A stretch of 64,000 nt of DNA, taken from NCBI RefSeq assembly GCF_011045035.1, contig NZ_JAALAA010000020.1, forward strand, positions 28,657-92,656, written 5' to 3'. The notes under the pieces are model-generated. The model was not told the origin of the DNA. It was given only the letters and a program-made list of their open reading frames with translations, and searched no databases. Every line of letters starts with the position of its first letter. The first letter of the stretch is position 1. Of the stretch, positions 1 to 8,483 are shown in pieces. The stretch comes from Nocardioides turkmenicus (GTDB lineage: Bacteria > Actinomycetota > Actinomycetes > Propionibacteriales > Nocardioidaceae). The position numbers and the translations under genes are program-made.

Positions 1-1232
1 GACTTCTTGGTCGCACCGACCAGCGCGGCCTCCCGCTCGACCGTACCCGGCGTGGTGGCGAGCTCGGCCTCGCGGCGGAAGATCGCCGGGATCATCTTGT
101 ACGTCGACCCGTTGCCGATGCCGGTCGAGGCGAAGACGAGCATGAAGAAGCCCAGGAAGACCGGGAACCACGACTGGTTCTGGGTTGCGATGGTCGGGTC
201 GGCGGACGGGTTCGGGGTGAGCTGCATCAGCGTCCACAGCACACCGAGGGTGAACACGACCATGCCGGTGAAGGCGCCGAGGGTGACCTTCGCGCCGCCC
301 CAGCGGTCGGCGAGCCAGCCGCCGAACGGCCGGGTCGCGGAGCCGACGAGCGCGCCGAGGAACGCGAAGTAGGCGAAGTAGATGCCGGTGCCGAGCGGCG
401 CCGGCTCGGGCACCCAGAAGTTGAGCTTGATCAGCAGCGGCATCGCGGCGGAGTAGCCGATGAAGGAGCCGAAGGTGCCGATGTAGAGGAACGACATGAT
501 CCAGGTCTGCTTGGACTTCACGATCGAGAGCTGCTCACGCGCGGACGACTTCGCGGAGGTGATGTTGTCCATGAAGAAGAAGGCGGCGAGGATCGCGATC
601 ACGGCCAGGGCGGCGTACACGAACGCGGCCCGCTCCAGATGGATGCCGCCCTCGGACGCCTTGACCAGGCCGAAGATGCCCGCACCGCCGACGATGACCG
701 GCAGCAGGAACTGGATGAGCGCGACGCCGAGGTTTCCGCCGGCGGCGTTGAGACCGAGCGCAGCCCCCTTCTTCGAGGCGGGGTAGAAGAAGTTGATGTT
801 GGCCATCGACGAGGCGAAGTTGCCGCCGCCGAGGCCGGCGGTGGCGGCGATCAGGCAGAAGGCCCAGTAGGGGGTGGACGGCTGGGTTACGGCGTACGCG
901 AAGCCGAGTGTCGGCACGAGCAGCAGCGCGGCCGACATCATCGTCCAGTTGCGGCCGCCGAACTTCGGCACCGCGAGGGTGTAGGGCACCCGCAGCAGCG
1001 ACCCGACGAGGTTCGGGATCGCGATCAGGAAGAAGAGCTGGCTGGGGGTGAAGTCGAAGCCCTGGGCGACCAGGAAGGCCGAGGAGACCGACCAGATCAG
1101 CCAGACCGAGAAGCCGAGGTGCTCGGCGAAGATCGACCAGATCAGGTTGCGGCGGGCGGTCTTCGCCCCGGTCTCCTCCCAGAAGGTGGCGTCCTCGGGA
1201 CGCCAGTCGTCGATCCAGTGGCGGCGGCTCAT
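1..1232 (-). CDS. narK: NarK-type nitrate/nitrite MFS transporter (3' end cut off by window)
   Basis: Membrane transporter of the major facilitator superfamily, nitrate/nitrite porter branch, moving nitrate in or nitrite out across the cytoplasmic membrane. About 410 residues are visible. The N-terminus begins MSRRHWIDDWRPED, followed by alternating hydrophobic segments and the glycine-rich stretch GLGGGNFASSMANINFFYP typical of the NNP nitrate signature. A second glycine-rich stretch near the end (GIGNGSTYKMIP) is the second nitrate motif. The ATG is preceded by a GAGGAG ribosome site. The gene runs off the left edge, so the C-terminus is missing. No nitrate reductase gene is visible here, so direction of transport cannot be told. 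Confidence 0.9.
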   Translation of the reverse strand, partial: MSRRHWIDDWRPEDATFWEETGAKTARRNLIWSIFAEHLGFSVWLIWSVSSAFLVAQGFDFTPSQLFFLIAIPNLVGSLLRVPYTLAVPKFGGRNWTMMSAALLLVPTLGFAYAVTQPSTPYWAFCLIAATAGLGGGNFASSMANINFFYPASKKGAALGLNAAGGNLGVALIQFLLPVIVGGAGIFGLVKASEGGIHLERAAFVYAALAVIAILAAFFFMDNITSAKSSAREQLSIVKSKQTWIMSFLYIGTFGSFIGYSAAMPLLIKLNFWVPEPAPLGTGIYFAYFAFLGALVGSATRPFGGWLADRWGGAKVTLGAFTGMVVFTLGVLWTLMQLTPNPSADPTIATQNQSWFPVFLGFFMLVFASTGIGNGSTYKMIPAIFRREAELATTPGTVEREAALVGATKK

Positions 1233-1389
1233 GATGGGCTCCTCAGATGCGGCAGTCGGCGAGATATCACCCACCATCGCCAGCCCAGGTTTCAACAGCC
1301 GCCAACCCTCGCGTGCGAGCCCGTCAACTTCCTCTCACGGCCTCACAGGACTCACAACCTCACGTCAGACCTGGACAGCGAGGCCGGAA

Positions 1390-1409
1390 CGGGCGGCCCG
1401 AGCCGCCCG
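1390..1409. terminator. Short GC hairpin after the PhoX-like gene
   Basis: A perfect 8-base-pair stem (CGGGCGGC / GCCGCCCG) with a four-base loop lies 13 bases beyond the stop codon of the PhoX-like gene on the minus strand. There is no clear T-run, which is common for actinobacterial terminators. Confidence 0.55.
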
Positions 1410-1421
1410 CCCCGTGAGCCC

Positions 1422-2879
1422 TCAGCCGAGGTAGCGCTCCCACGGACCGGTGATGGCCAGGGTGTAGCCGGGGTCCTGCATGTTGACGAAGAGCACCCGG
1501 CCGTCGGGCGAGAAGCAGGGGCCGCAGAACTCGGAGTCGTTCAGGTCGTTGCGTGCGATGGCGTACGCCGGGCCACCAGGGAACGCACCGAGCACGTGCG
1601 AGGCGCCGCTGCCGTCCTCGGCGAGCACCAGCGAGCCCCAGGGGGTGACCGTGACGTTGTCGGGGCCGTCGAAGGTGAGGTCCCCGTACTTCGGTGCCGG
1701 GGCATCGTCCTCGGACTGCGTCTGGTGCGGGAAGTACGTCACCAGCTGGATGGTCTCCGCCTCGTAGTCGTAGAACCAGACCATGCCGTCGTGCGGCGAC
1801 GCGTCGGCGGGCATGTCACCCTCCTCCCACGCGTAGGAGTTGACCACGTAGACGCCCTCGTCGGTGCCCCACACACCCTCGAACTTGCGGCCGCGGGTGA
1901 CCTCGCCGTCGGCGAACTGCTCCCGGCAGGGAGTCTCCTGGGCGTCACGCTCGGGGACCGTCTTCCACCTCACCGGGAAGGGCTGACCCATCTGCGCGGA
2001 CGTCAGGTAGGCGACGTCCGGCAGGACCGAACCGTCGGGAAGGATGATCTGCATCGCGGCGAGCGTGCCCGCATCATCGGCCAGCGAGGTGAGCACGCCC
2101 GGACCGAGCCGTACGCCGGCCGGAGCGGTCCAGCGGTAGAAGAGCCCGTTGGGCTCGTCGGCGTCCTCCGACAGGTACACGCGGGTGCGGCTCTTGTCGA
2201 TCGCCAGGGCCTCGTGGTCGTAGCGGCCGAACGCCTTGATCGGACGCGGGTCGGCCGAGCCGTCGGCCCAGACCTCGAAGACGTAGCCGTGGTCCTTCTC
2301 GTAGACGCCGGTGCTGCCGTCCTCGCCCTCCCACTCCTCGCCGGCGTCGTTGACGGTCTCCTCGCAGGTCAGCCAGGTCCCCCACGGCGTCGGGCCGCCG
2401 GCACAGTTGGTCGAGGTGCCGGAGATGGCGACGAACTCGCCGAAGTTGGCGCCGCCGGCGTCGGTGGTGATCACGGTGCAGCCGCCCGAGGGCGCACCCG
2501 GGTCGTAGACGGTGCCCTCGACGAGCGGGACCGGGATGCCCTCACCGGGCTCGATCTCGTGGTTCTGGATCAGCGTGTAGCGCCCTCGCTTGCCGCCGAG
2601 CACCATCATCCCATCGTGGTTGGACGGCGTCTTCTCCCCCGACTCAAGGGTGGTCTCGCCGGCGGAGGTGACGATGGCGTACGTGAATCCCTCGGCGAGC
2701 GCCAGGATCCCCTTGGGGTCGTCGACGAGCGGCGGGAACGGCTCGCGGGCACGCTTGCGGCCAGGGGCGCCGGGTCGCCCGGGCTTCGCCTCGGCAAGAG
2801 CGGGAACGGCACCGGCGACGGCCAGGCCGACCCCGGCCGCGGCTCCTCCGGTGAGCAGGGAGCGTCGAGTTGCGGACAT
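1422..2879 (-). CDS. Tat-exported PhoX/DUF839 family protein
   Basis: Secreted protein of 485 residues related to PhoX alkaline phosphatases (DUF839, beta-propeller fold that binds calcium and iron in characterised members). The start MSATRRSLLTGG carries a twin-arginine signal (RRSLLTGG) followed by a hydrophobic stretch and an Ala-x-Ala site near residue 30, so it is likely exported folded. The body is rich in acidic loops and has the motifs NHDGM, NHEIEPGEG, TWLTCEET and YLSEDADEPNGLFYRW seen in this family. The ATG at residue 39 of the longest frame was chosen because a GAGGAG site lies upstream and the signal peptide begins there. Phosphatase activity is inferred from family, not shown. 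Confidence 0.85.
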   Translation of the reverse strand: MSATRRSLLTGGAAAGVGLAVAGAVPALAEAKPGRPGAPGRKRAREPFPPLVDDPKGILALAEGFTYAIVTSAGETTLESGEKTPSNHDGMMVLGGKRGRYTLIQNHEIEPGEGIPVPLVEGTVYDPGAPSGGCTVITTDAGGANFGEFVAISGTSTNCAGGPTPWGTWLTCEETVNDAGEEWEGEDGSTGVYEKDHGYVFEVWADGSADPRPIKAFGRYDHEALAIDKSRTRVYLSEDADEPNGLFYRWTAPAGVRLGPGVLTSLADDAGTLAAMQIILPDGSVLPDVAYLTSAQMGQPFPVRWKTVPERDAQETPCREQFADGEVTRGRKFEGVWGTDEGVYVVNSYAWEEGDMPADASPHDGMVWFYDYEAETIQLVTYFPHQTQSEDDAPAPKYGDLTFDGPDNVTVTPWGSLVLAEDGSGASHVLGAFPGGPAYAIARNDLNDSEFCGPCFSPDGRVLFVNMQDPGYTLAITGPWERYLG

Positions 2880-3017
2880 GGGTTGGAACTCCTCAGAGTT
2901 TCGTAGGGGAACCCGTGACAGGTCTCGACCCTCTACCCAAGCCATGCCGCGACACCGGCACGTCCGCCCGAGGTGAACCTCAGGCGACAGCACTGTGAAA
3001 CGTACGCCAGTGGAGGC

Positions 3018-3191
3018 TCAGGCCGCTCCGAACAGGCCTGACAGCCCGACGTTGCGGACGCCGCCAGGACGACCGCTCTCCCACGCGTACCCACACCTGC
3101 AGCACATCAGCCGCCGGCGGCCCCCCGCCGAACGCGCGAGAACCCGGATCTCCTCGTCTTCGGTGCACTTGGCACACATAGCCGAAGTCAT
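3018..3191 (-). CDS. Small zinc-ribbon-like protein
   Basis: A 57-residue protein with two CxxC pairs (MCAKC near the N-terminus and CCRC about 25 residues later) separated by a charged loop, the layout of a small zinc ribbon. The ATG giving MTSAMCAKC has GAGGTG eight bases upstream. I do not recognise a named family. It sits alone between the PhoX-like gene and the 5'-nucleotidase gene, both also on this strand. A possible role in nucleic acid or protein binding is inference only. Confidence 0.5.
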   Translation of the reverse strand: MTSAMCAKCTEDEEIRVLARSAGGRRRLMCCRCGYAWESGRPGGVRNVGLSGLFGAA

Positions 3192-3307
3192 CGAGTGAAC
3201 ACCTCGCACTTCTTACATGAACAGAGTCTGTACAACTCTCCCCAGGGTGACACAGGGACGGGCCTGTCCCCCAGTTGAGAACGTCCTGTAGCCGAACTGT
3301 GAAGGCG

Positions 3308-4258
3308 CTATTGACCAGGTGGAACGTCCTCTGAGTTGGCCACCCCGTAGGGGATGTGGACGCCGGCGATCGACTCGAGCGCCTCGTCCAGATGGGTCGT
3401 CTGGTCGTCGAAGAAGATCAGCGGGCGGAGCACCCGGAGCACGCGTACCTTCTCCACGCCTCCCAGGAAGAAGGCCTCGTTGACGTAGACGTCCCAGGAC
3501 TGCAGCGACCGGATCGCCCGCTCGTGGGCCGGGGCGCCGCGGGCGGTGACCAGCGCGATCCGCAGCCGCGGCTCGTAGCTCGGGTCCTCCAGGCGGCGCT
3601 GCTCCTCGATCTGCTGGATCCGGTTGAGGTCGCGCAGCAGCGGCTGCAGCGGGCCGGGCTCGAGCGGCTCCGCCTTCCGGCTCGCCTCGTAGTCCCGGTA
3701 TCTCTCGATGCCCTCCTCGCGGAAGACACGTTCGGAACCGTCGTCGGCGAGCACGCCGTCGAAGTCGAAGGCGACGACGACGGAGCGGTCGGAGTCGTCG
3801 TACGTCGCCGCCGACGGCAGCACGTGACCGGCCGGGAAGCCCTCGCGGTTGGCCGCGATGACGTCGTCCCGATTGCCGCTGAGGAACAGCGACATGTCGA
3901 GCGCACCGATGTAGCGGTGGGGCGAGCGGCCCTGGGTGAAGACGGCGCGGGTCATCGGCAGGCCGTGGTGCTCGATCGAGCGCATCACTCGCAGCCCGGT
4001 GTTGGGGTCGTTCCGCGAGACCACGATGACCTCGACGAGACCGTCGTCGGCGTCGTCGGCCAGGTCGTTGAGGCTCAGCAGCCGCTTGATGAACGGGAAC
4101 GCGACGCCGGGCCGAAGCGGGTCGTCGATGCGTTCGTCCTGGTAGCGGCGGTAGGCCTCCTCGCCGTGCTCGCGGAAGTAGGCATCCGACTCGGTCAGGT
4201 CGAAGAGCGCGCTCGACGCGATCCCCACGACCAGCCGCCCACTCAGCTCGTATCCCAC
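3308..4258 (-). CDS. 5'-nucleotidase (NT5C1-like)
   Basis: Cytosolic 5'-nucleotidase family protein that would release phosphate from nucleoside monophosphates. The N-terminal half has the family string VVGIASSALFDLTESD, and the C-terminal half has the haloacid-dehalogenase-type motif FDFDGVLADDGSE with two aspartates that form the nucleophile pair. A later FFDDQTTHLDEA stretch fits the acidic metal-binding motif. The GTG giving VGYELSGRL was chosen over a GTG ten codons upstream because a TAGGTT box ends seven bases before it, suggesting a leaderless transcript, and family members begin near this point. About 316 residues, usual for bacterial members. Confidence 0.85.
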   Translation of the reverse strand: MGYELSGRLVVGIASSALFDLTESDAYFREHGEEAYRRYQDERIDDPLRPGVAFPFIKRLLSLNDLADDADDGLVEVIVVSRNDPNTGLRVMRSIEHHGLPMTRAVFTQGRSPHRYIGALDMSLFLSGNRDDVIAANREGFPAGHVLPSAATYDDSDRSVVVAFDFDGVLADDGSERVFREEGIERYRDYEASRKAEPLEPGPLQPLLRDLNRIQQIEEQRRLEDPSYEPRLRIALVTARGAPAHERAIRSLQSWDVYVNEAFFLGGVEKVRVLRVLRPLIFFDDQTTHLDEALESIAGVHIPYGVANSEDVPPGQ

Positions 4259-4265
4259 GCTCCGC

Positions 4266-4271
4266 AACCTA
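4266..4271 (-). promoter_or_regulatory. -10 box for leaderless 5'-nucleotidase transcript
   Basis: TAGGTT on the minus strand ends seven bases before the GTG start, so transcription would begin at or next to the start codon. No Shine-Dalgarno is present. Confidence 0.5.
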
Positions 4272-4419
4272 CCGGTCGGGACCGGCACAGGGTCGTTGCC
4301 AGATCAACTCAGGTCCGCCATAGTTCGCGCCAGCGTCCTCGTGGCACCGGCCACTTCTCTCGGGGAGGCCGCTTCTCCATTTCCAAGATCCCCCTTCCCC
4401 TGGAGGAGAAGTACGTCTC

Positions 4420-5865
4420 ATGAGCATCACACGAAGCCTGAGTCTCGCCGCCGGAACCGCGGCCCTGGCAGCCTTGACCGCCACCACCGTCGCCGCCGTC
4501 CCCGCCACCGCGGCGACCGGTGCCGACGCGGGCCTGGGCGCGCCGAGCGTGGTCGCCGATGGTCTCAACAACCCCTACTCGCTCGCCTGGGGCGCCCACG
4601 GCAAGCTCTGGCTCACCGAGAAGAGCGGCCGGTCGGTCCTCAGCGTGGACCCCGCCACCGGCGCGAAGAGCACCTTGCTGGACCTCTCCACCCAGGCCGT
4701 CTCCAGCGGCCAGGACGGAGTGCTCGGTCTGGCCGTGGAGCCGTCGGTCACCAGCAACAGCCGCGGCTACGCGTACGTCTCCTACACCTACGACTCCGGC
4801 CAGGCCGAGGAGTCCACGGGTGAGACCCGGCGCACCAAGATCGTCCGCTACAGCTACGACGACGCGACGAAGAAGCTGGTCCGTCCGACCACGATCATCT
4901 CCGGGCTTCCGGGCAGCATCGACCACCAGGCCGGCCGGCTGCTGATCGGTCCCGACGGGAAGCTCTACTACTCGATCGGCGACCAGGGCACCAACCAGTA
5001 CTCCCTCGCCTGCCGTCAGAACCAGGCCCAGACCCTGCCCACCGCGGCCGAGGTCGCCGCGAAGGACTGGTTCGCCTACCAGGGCAAGACCCTGCGCCTG
5101 AACCGCGACGGCTCCATCCCGGTCGACAACCCGACGATCGACGGCGTACGCAGCCACATCTGGACCTACGGGCACCGCAACCCGCAGGGCTTCGCCTTCA
5201 CCGCCTCCGGCAAGCTCCTCGAGGCCGAGCACGGCCCGAAGACCGACGACGAGCTCAACGTGCTCCGGCCCGGCGGCAACTACGGCTGGCCCAACGTCGC
5301 CGGCTACCAGGACGACCAGTCGGCGTACGTCTACGGCGACTGGAGCGCCTCCTCGCCCACGCCCTGCGCCGAGCTGACGCACTCGGACTTCGAGATCCAC
5401 GAGGACGTACCGACGTGGAAGGAGTCGGAGTTCACCGAGCGCTTCCACGAGCCGCTGGACACCTTCGGGACCTCGGTCACCTGGGACCACGACTTCACCG
5501 GCGCCCCGTGCGACGCGTCGGGTCTCTACTACATCTGCTACCCGACCATCGCGCCCTCGAGCCTGACCTACTACAAGCCGGCCGTCGGCCGGGCGATGCC
5601 GGGCTGGGAGAACTCGGTGATCATGACCAGCCTCAAGGACGGCACGATCTACCGCCTCGCCCTGAACACGATCGAGACCGACGTGGTCGCGGTCGAGCCG
5701 CTCTACACCGACCAGGACCGGTTCCGCGCCACCATCGTCAGTCCCGACGGGAAGACGGTCTACGCGATCACCGACACCGCCGGCCTCGTACGCGGCGAGG
5801 GCGACGCCCCGACCACCGACCTGACCCACCCGGGATCGCTGCTCGCCTTCCCGGTCACCAACTGA
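4420..5865 (+). CDS. Secreted glucose/sorbosone dehydrogenase family protein
   Basis: Exported protein of 481 residues in the PQQ-dependent glucose/sorbosone dehydrogenase family, a six-bladed beta-propeller that oxidises sugars. It starts with a Sec signal peptide (hydrophobic residues 8-28, cleavage near ATAATG). Family motifs are clear: DGVLGLAVEP, GSIDHQAGRLLIGPDGKLYY, YGHRNPQGFAF and EHGPKTDDELNV, containing the conserved catalytic histidine and calcium-binding acids. GGAGGAGAA lies eight bases before the ATG. Cysteines near the C-terminal half (CDASGLYYICYP) may form a disulfide. The substrate is not predictable; some family members bind other sugars or do not use PQQ. Confidence 0.88.
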   Translation: MSITRSLSLAAGTAALAALTATTVAAVPATAATGADAGLGAPSVVADGLNNPYSLAWGAHGKLWLTEKSGRSVLSVDPATGAKSTLLDLSTQAVSSGQDGVLGLAVEPSVTSNSRGYAYVSYTYDSGQAEESTGETRRTKIVRYSYDDATKKLVRPTTIISGLPGSIDHQAGRLLIGPDGKLYYSIGDQGTNQYSLACRQNQAQTLPTAAEVAAKDWFAYQGKTLRLNRDGSIPVDNPTIDGVRSHIWTYGHRNPQGFAFTASGKLLEAEHGPKTDDELNVLRPGGNYGWPNVAGYQDDQSAYVYGDWSASSPTPCAELTHSDFEIHEDVPTWKESEFTERFHEPLDTFGTSVTWDHDFTGAPCDASGLYYICYPTIAPSSLTYYKPAVGRAMPGWENSVIMTSLKDGTIYRLALNTIETDVVAVEPLYTDQDRFRATIVSPDGKTVYAITDTAGLVRGEGDAPTTDLTHPGSLLAFPVTN

Positions 5866-5879
5866 GGTAGGCCTCTCCC

Positions 5880-5911
5880 CGGGCCGGGTCGCCAGCAGGC
5901 TGCCCGGCCCG
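5880..5911 (+). terminator. Terminator hairpin after sugar dehydrogenase
   Basis: CGGGCCGGG and CCCGGCCCG form a nine-base-pair stem 14 bases after the stop codon, with a 14-base loop that can pair further. Confidence 0.65.
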
Positions 5912-5974
5912 TTGTGGTCATGGGCATGACGAGACGTGAATCGGGGTACTGAACAGGTGGCCTAGGAGGTCGTT

Positions 5975-6403
5975 ATGTCGACGAGTGAGCGAGAGCAGCA
6001 CCGGCACGACGAGAAGACGATGCCATCGGAGGTCGGGAACCATCTCGGCGTCTTCGACCGGTTCGCCACCCAGGCGAGCAACTTCGTGTCGCGAGCGTGG
6101 TTCTTCGTGCTGTGCGTGCTGCTGGTGGTGATCTGGGCGCCGTCCGTGCTCGTGCTGCCCGACATCGACACCTGGCAGCTGATCATCAACACGGTCACCA
6201 CGATCGTGACGTTCCTGCTGGTGGCTCTCCTGCAGAACACCCAGAAGCGTGCCGACGACGCCGTCCAGCACAAGCTCAACGCCATCGCCGAAGGGCTCTC
6301 CGCCATGATGGACCGGCTCGCCCGCGACCATCCCGAGCTGCGTGACGACCGCGACGAGCTGCGGCAAGCGGTGGGCCTGGAGGAACGGGAAAGCGCGGAA
6401 TGA
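5975..6403 (+). CDS. Low-affinity iron permease family membrane protein (first of two)
   Basis: Small membrane protein of 142 residues matching the low-affinity iron permease family. After a hydrophilic N-terminus there are two membrane segments (roughly 40-63 and 69-90), then the family string LLQNTQKRADDAVQHKLNAI and an acidic helical tail. A strong AGGAGG site stands seven bases before the ATG. The stop overlaps the start of the next gene (ATGA), so the two are translated together. Iron transport in bacteria is only inferred from the fungal family name; the true function is unknown. Confidence 0.8.
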   Translation: MSTSEREQHRHDEKTMPSEVGNHLGVFDRFATQASNFVSRAWFFVLCVLLVVIWAPSVLVLPDIDTWQLIINTVTTIVTFLLVALLQNTQKRADDAVQHKLNAIAEGLSAMMDRLARDHPELRDDRDELRQAVGLEERESAE

Positions 6404-6774
6404 CCCGCCCCGAGCCGGAGAAGCCCCACTACGTACGCGACCAGTTCTCAGCCGCTGCGCACGCGCTCGCCGGGATAGCCGGGTCGGCCTGGGCCAGCGG
6501 GATCAGCATGCTGGCCGTCGCGACGCTGCTCATCAGCGGCCTGGTCACCGGCTTCCCGACCGCGTGGCACAGCCTCGTCTATGCGACCGGCTCCATCGTC
6601 AGCCTGCTGGTGCTCTTCAGCATCCAGCACATGACCAACCGTCAGACCAAGGCCATCCTGCTCAAGCTCGATGAGCTGGTCGAGAGCGTCGACGGTGCGG
6701 ACAACGACGTCATCGCCATGGAGGAGCGCGACCTGGCGGACCAGGAGCACATCCGCCGCCGGCACCAGCGGTAG
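6400..6774 (+). CDS. Low-affinity iron permease family membrane protein (second of two)
   Basis: A 124-residue paralogue of the preceding gene, with the same plan: soluble N-terminus, two membrane segments (about 28-49 and 56-75), then IQHMTNRQTKAILLKLDEL and an acidic tail with EERDLADQEHIRRRH. The ATGA overlap with its neighbour suggests translational coupling and perhaps a heteromeric complex. Sequence identity between the two is modest. Function unknown beyond the family assignment. Confidence 0.78.
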   Translation: MTRPEPEKPHYVRDQFSAAAHALAGIAGSAWASGISMLAVATLLISGLVTGFPTAWHSLVYATGSIVSLLVLFSIQHMTNRQTKAILLKLDELVESVDGADNDVIAMEERDLADQEHIRRRHQR

Positions 6775-6784
6775 CCGGTGAGGG

Positions 6785-7258
6785 TCAGTCGACCTTGGTG
6801 ACGCGGAGGAACTCCTGGACGTCGAAGACGGCGCGGAAGACGCCGGCGGCCTTGGGAAGCAGGGGCGCGACCTCGGCGTAGGGGACGATGCGCGGGTCGG
6901 TGACGCGGTGCTCGATGCCGTCGTGGACGATCGTGGCCGAGTTGGCGGCCAGGACGTTCTGGGCCCAGTCGACCTTCGAGGTGTAGGGCAGGTTGATGAC
7001 GAAGCCGTCGGGGGTCGGGAACGGCGTGATCGGGGTGGCGTACTGCCGTCCGCTCGCGCGGCCGACGTGGAGGACGACGCCGTTGGTGGCGCCTCGCGTG
7101 CCGGCGGTCTTCAGCGCTTCGGAGGAGAACCGCTTCGAGAAGGCCCGGACGCGGTCCTGCAGCCAGGGCGACTTGTTGCGCATGCCGATCACGAAGGCGG
7201 CGCCCGCGCCCACGGTGCCGGCGGCCAGGAGACCCGGGATCACTCGACTCAGTCGCAT
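6785..7258 (-). CDS. Nitroreductase-family deazaflavin-dependent oxidoreductase
   Basis: Protein of 157 residues in the Ddn-like split-barrel family that uses coenzyme F420 in characterised members. It begins with a hydrophobic segment (residues 7-24) that may anchor it to the membrane. Family features include GVVLHVGRASGRQYATPITPFPTPDGFVI and the region KVDWAQNVLAANSATIV. It converges with the iron-permease pair and diverges from the two-component operon. The ATG is supported by a TAGGTT box six bases upstream (leaderless). Substrate unknown; quinone or nitro compounds are typical for relatives. Confidence 0.82.
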   Translation of the reverse strand: MRLSRVIPGLLAAGTVGAGAAFVIGMRNKSPWLQDRVRAFSKRFSSEALKTAGTRGATNGVVLHVGRASGRQYATPITPFPTPDGFVINLPYTSKVDWAQNVLAANSATIVHDGIEHRVTDPRIVPYAEVAPLLPKAAGVFRAVFDVQEFLRVTKVD

Positions 7259-7264
7259 GCGCCA

Positions 7265-7270
7265 AACCTA
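7265..7270 (-). promoter_or_regulatory. -10 box for leaderless oxidoreductase transcript
   Basis: TAGGTT on the minus strand, six bases before the ATG; no ribosome site is seen between them. Confidence 0.45.
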
Positions 7271-7379
7271 CCTCGCGGCCCCGCAGCGACCCTGGTGACA
7301 GATAACGTGGGCGCGGTCACACTGGACGTCATCTCGACAAGCTCGATACACCGCCCGGCACGGAGAGGAAGGAGCACGG

Positions 7380-8483
7380 ATGCGGCGCTGGAAGCGTACC
7401 CATCTGGGCACAGAGGCCGATCGGGCGACCTTCCGCACCCTCCACAACGCATCGCTGGCGAGCCCCGCGCTGCGTGGCGGCCTGACCGTCGACAGCGCCG
7501 AGCGCGCGGCCCCGCACCTGCAGGCGCTCCTGGCCGCGCCCGCGCTGGCGATCACCGACACCGACGGCCTGCTCGCCTGGGAGGGCATCGGCACCCACCA
7601 CCAGGAGCACGTGACCAAGCTGGCCGAGGGCACGCTCGAGCGCGGTGCCACCCGGTTCTACGACCGGGTCGACCTGGAGTGCGGCCAGGCGGGCTGCCCG
7701 CTCCACTCCGCCGTGGTCAGCCCGCTGGTGGTCGACGACCACCTGGTCGGCACGCTGCAGGCCTACGCCCCGGACACCTCGGCGATGATGGTCCGCGCCA
7801 CCGACGAGGTGGCCACCTGGGTCTCCGGGCAGCTCGAGCTCGCCGAGCTCGACGCGTCACGGCGCCGCCTGATGGAGGCGGAGGTCCGCGCGCTGCGCGC
7901 TCAGATCAGCCCCCACTTCATCTACAACTCGCTGGGGGCGATCGCCAGCTTCGTACGCACGGACCCGGAGCGAGCGCGGGAGCTGCTCCTCGAGTTCGCG
8001 GACTTCACCCGCTACTCGTTCCGCACCCACGGTGAATACACGACGTTGTCCGAGGAGCTCCGTTCCGTGGAGCGCTACCTGCTGCTGGAGCAGGCGCGGT
8101 TCGGCGAGCGGCTCTCGGTCAGGCTCTCGGTGGCGCCCGAGGTGCTGCCGATCGCGGTCCCGTTCCTGTGCCTGCAGCCGCTGGTCGAGAACGCCGTACG
8201 CCACGGGCTGGCCGACGCGCAGACCGGCCACATCTCGATCCGGGCCGCCGACAGCGGCACCGAGTGCGTGATCGAGGTCGAGGACGACGGCGCCGGCGAG
8301 GACCCGGAGAAGGTGCGCAACGCGCTGGCCGGCGGCGCCGACTCCGTCGGGCTCGGCAACGTCGACGCCCGCCTCCGCAACGCCTACGGCGACGACTACG
8401 GCCTGGTGGTCGAGACCGCCCGCGGCGCCGGCACGAAGGTCATCCTCAGAATCCCGAAGTTCGCCCCAGGAGTGCACCCATGA
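7380..8483 (+). CDS. LytS-type cytosolic sensor histidine kinase
   Basis: Sensor kinase of 367 residues forming a two-component system with the next gene. Residues 30-150 look like a GAF-type sensor with two conserved cysteines (CGQAGC, residues 101-106) followed by PLVVDDHLVGTLQAYAP. Residues 160-240 are a His_kinase (LytS) domain with the phospho-acceptor His179 in QISPHFIYNSL, and residues 255-360 the ATPase domain with NAVRHGL and DDGAGE. No membrane segment is seen, so the signal is probably intracellular; the cysteine pair could be redox or metal sensitive (inference). AAGGAG lies five bases before the ATG. The stop overlaps the regulator start (ATGA). Symporter genes follow, as with E. 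coli BtsSR and YpdAB, which respond to pyruvate. Confidence 0.88.
   Translation: MRRWKRTHLGTEADRATFRTLHNASLASPALRGGLTVDSAERAAPHLQALLAAPALAITDTDGLLAWEGIGTHHQEHVTKLAEGTLERGATRFYDRVDLECGQAGCPLHSAVVSPLVVDDHLVGTLQAYAPDTSAMMVRATDEVATWVSGQLELAELDASRRRLMEAEVRALRAQISPHFIYNSLGAIASFVRTDPERARELLLEFADFTRYSFRTHGEYTTLSEELRSVERYLLLEQARFGERLSVRLSVAPEVLPIAVPFLCLQPLVENAVRHGLADAQTGHISIRAADSGTECVIEVEDDGAGEDPEKVRNALAGGADSVGLGNVDARLRNAYGDDYGLVVETARGAGTKVILRIPKFAPGVHP

Noticed and set aside
639..2906. Long reading frame antisense to the NarK and PhoX-like genes
   Set aside because: It is a GC-rich shadow: low-complexity Arg/Gly/Val/Asp composition with no domain, while the opposite strand encodes clear protein families.
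7306..7321. CRP site before the LytS kinase gene (CGTGG-N6-TCACA)
   Set aside because: One half matches but the other has two mismatches; too weak to claim.
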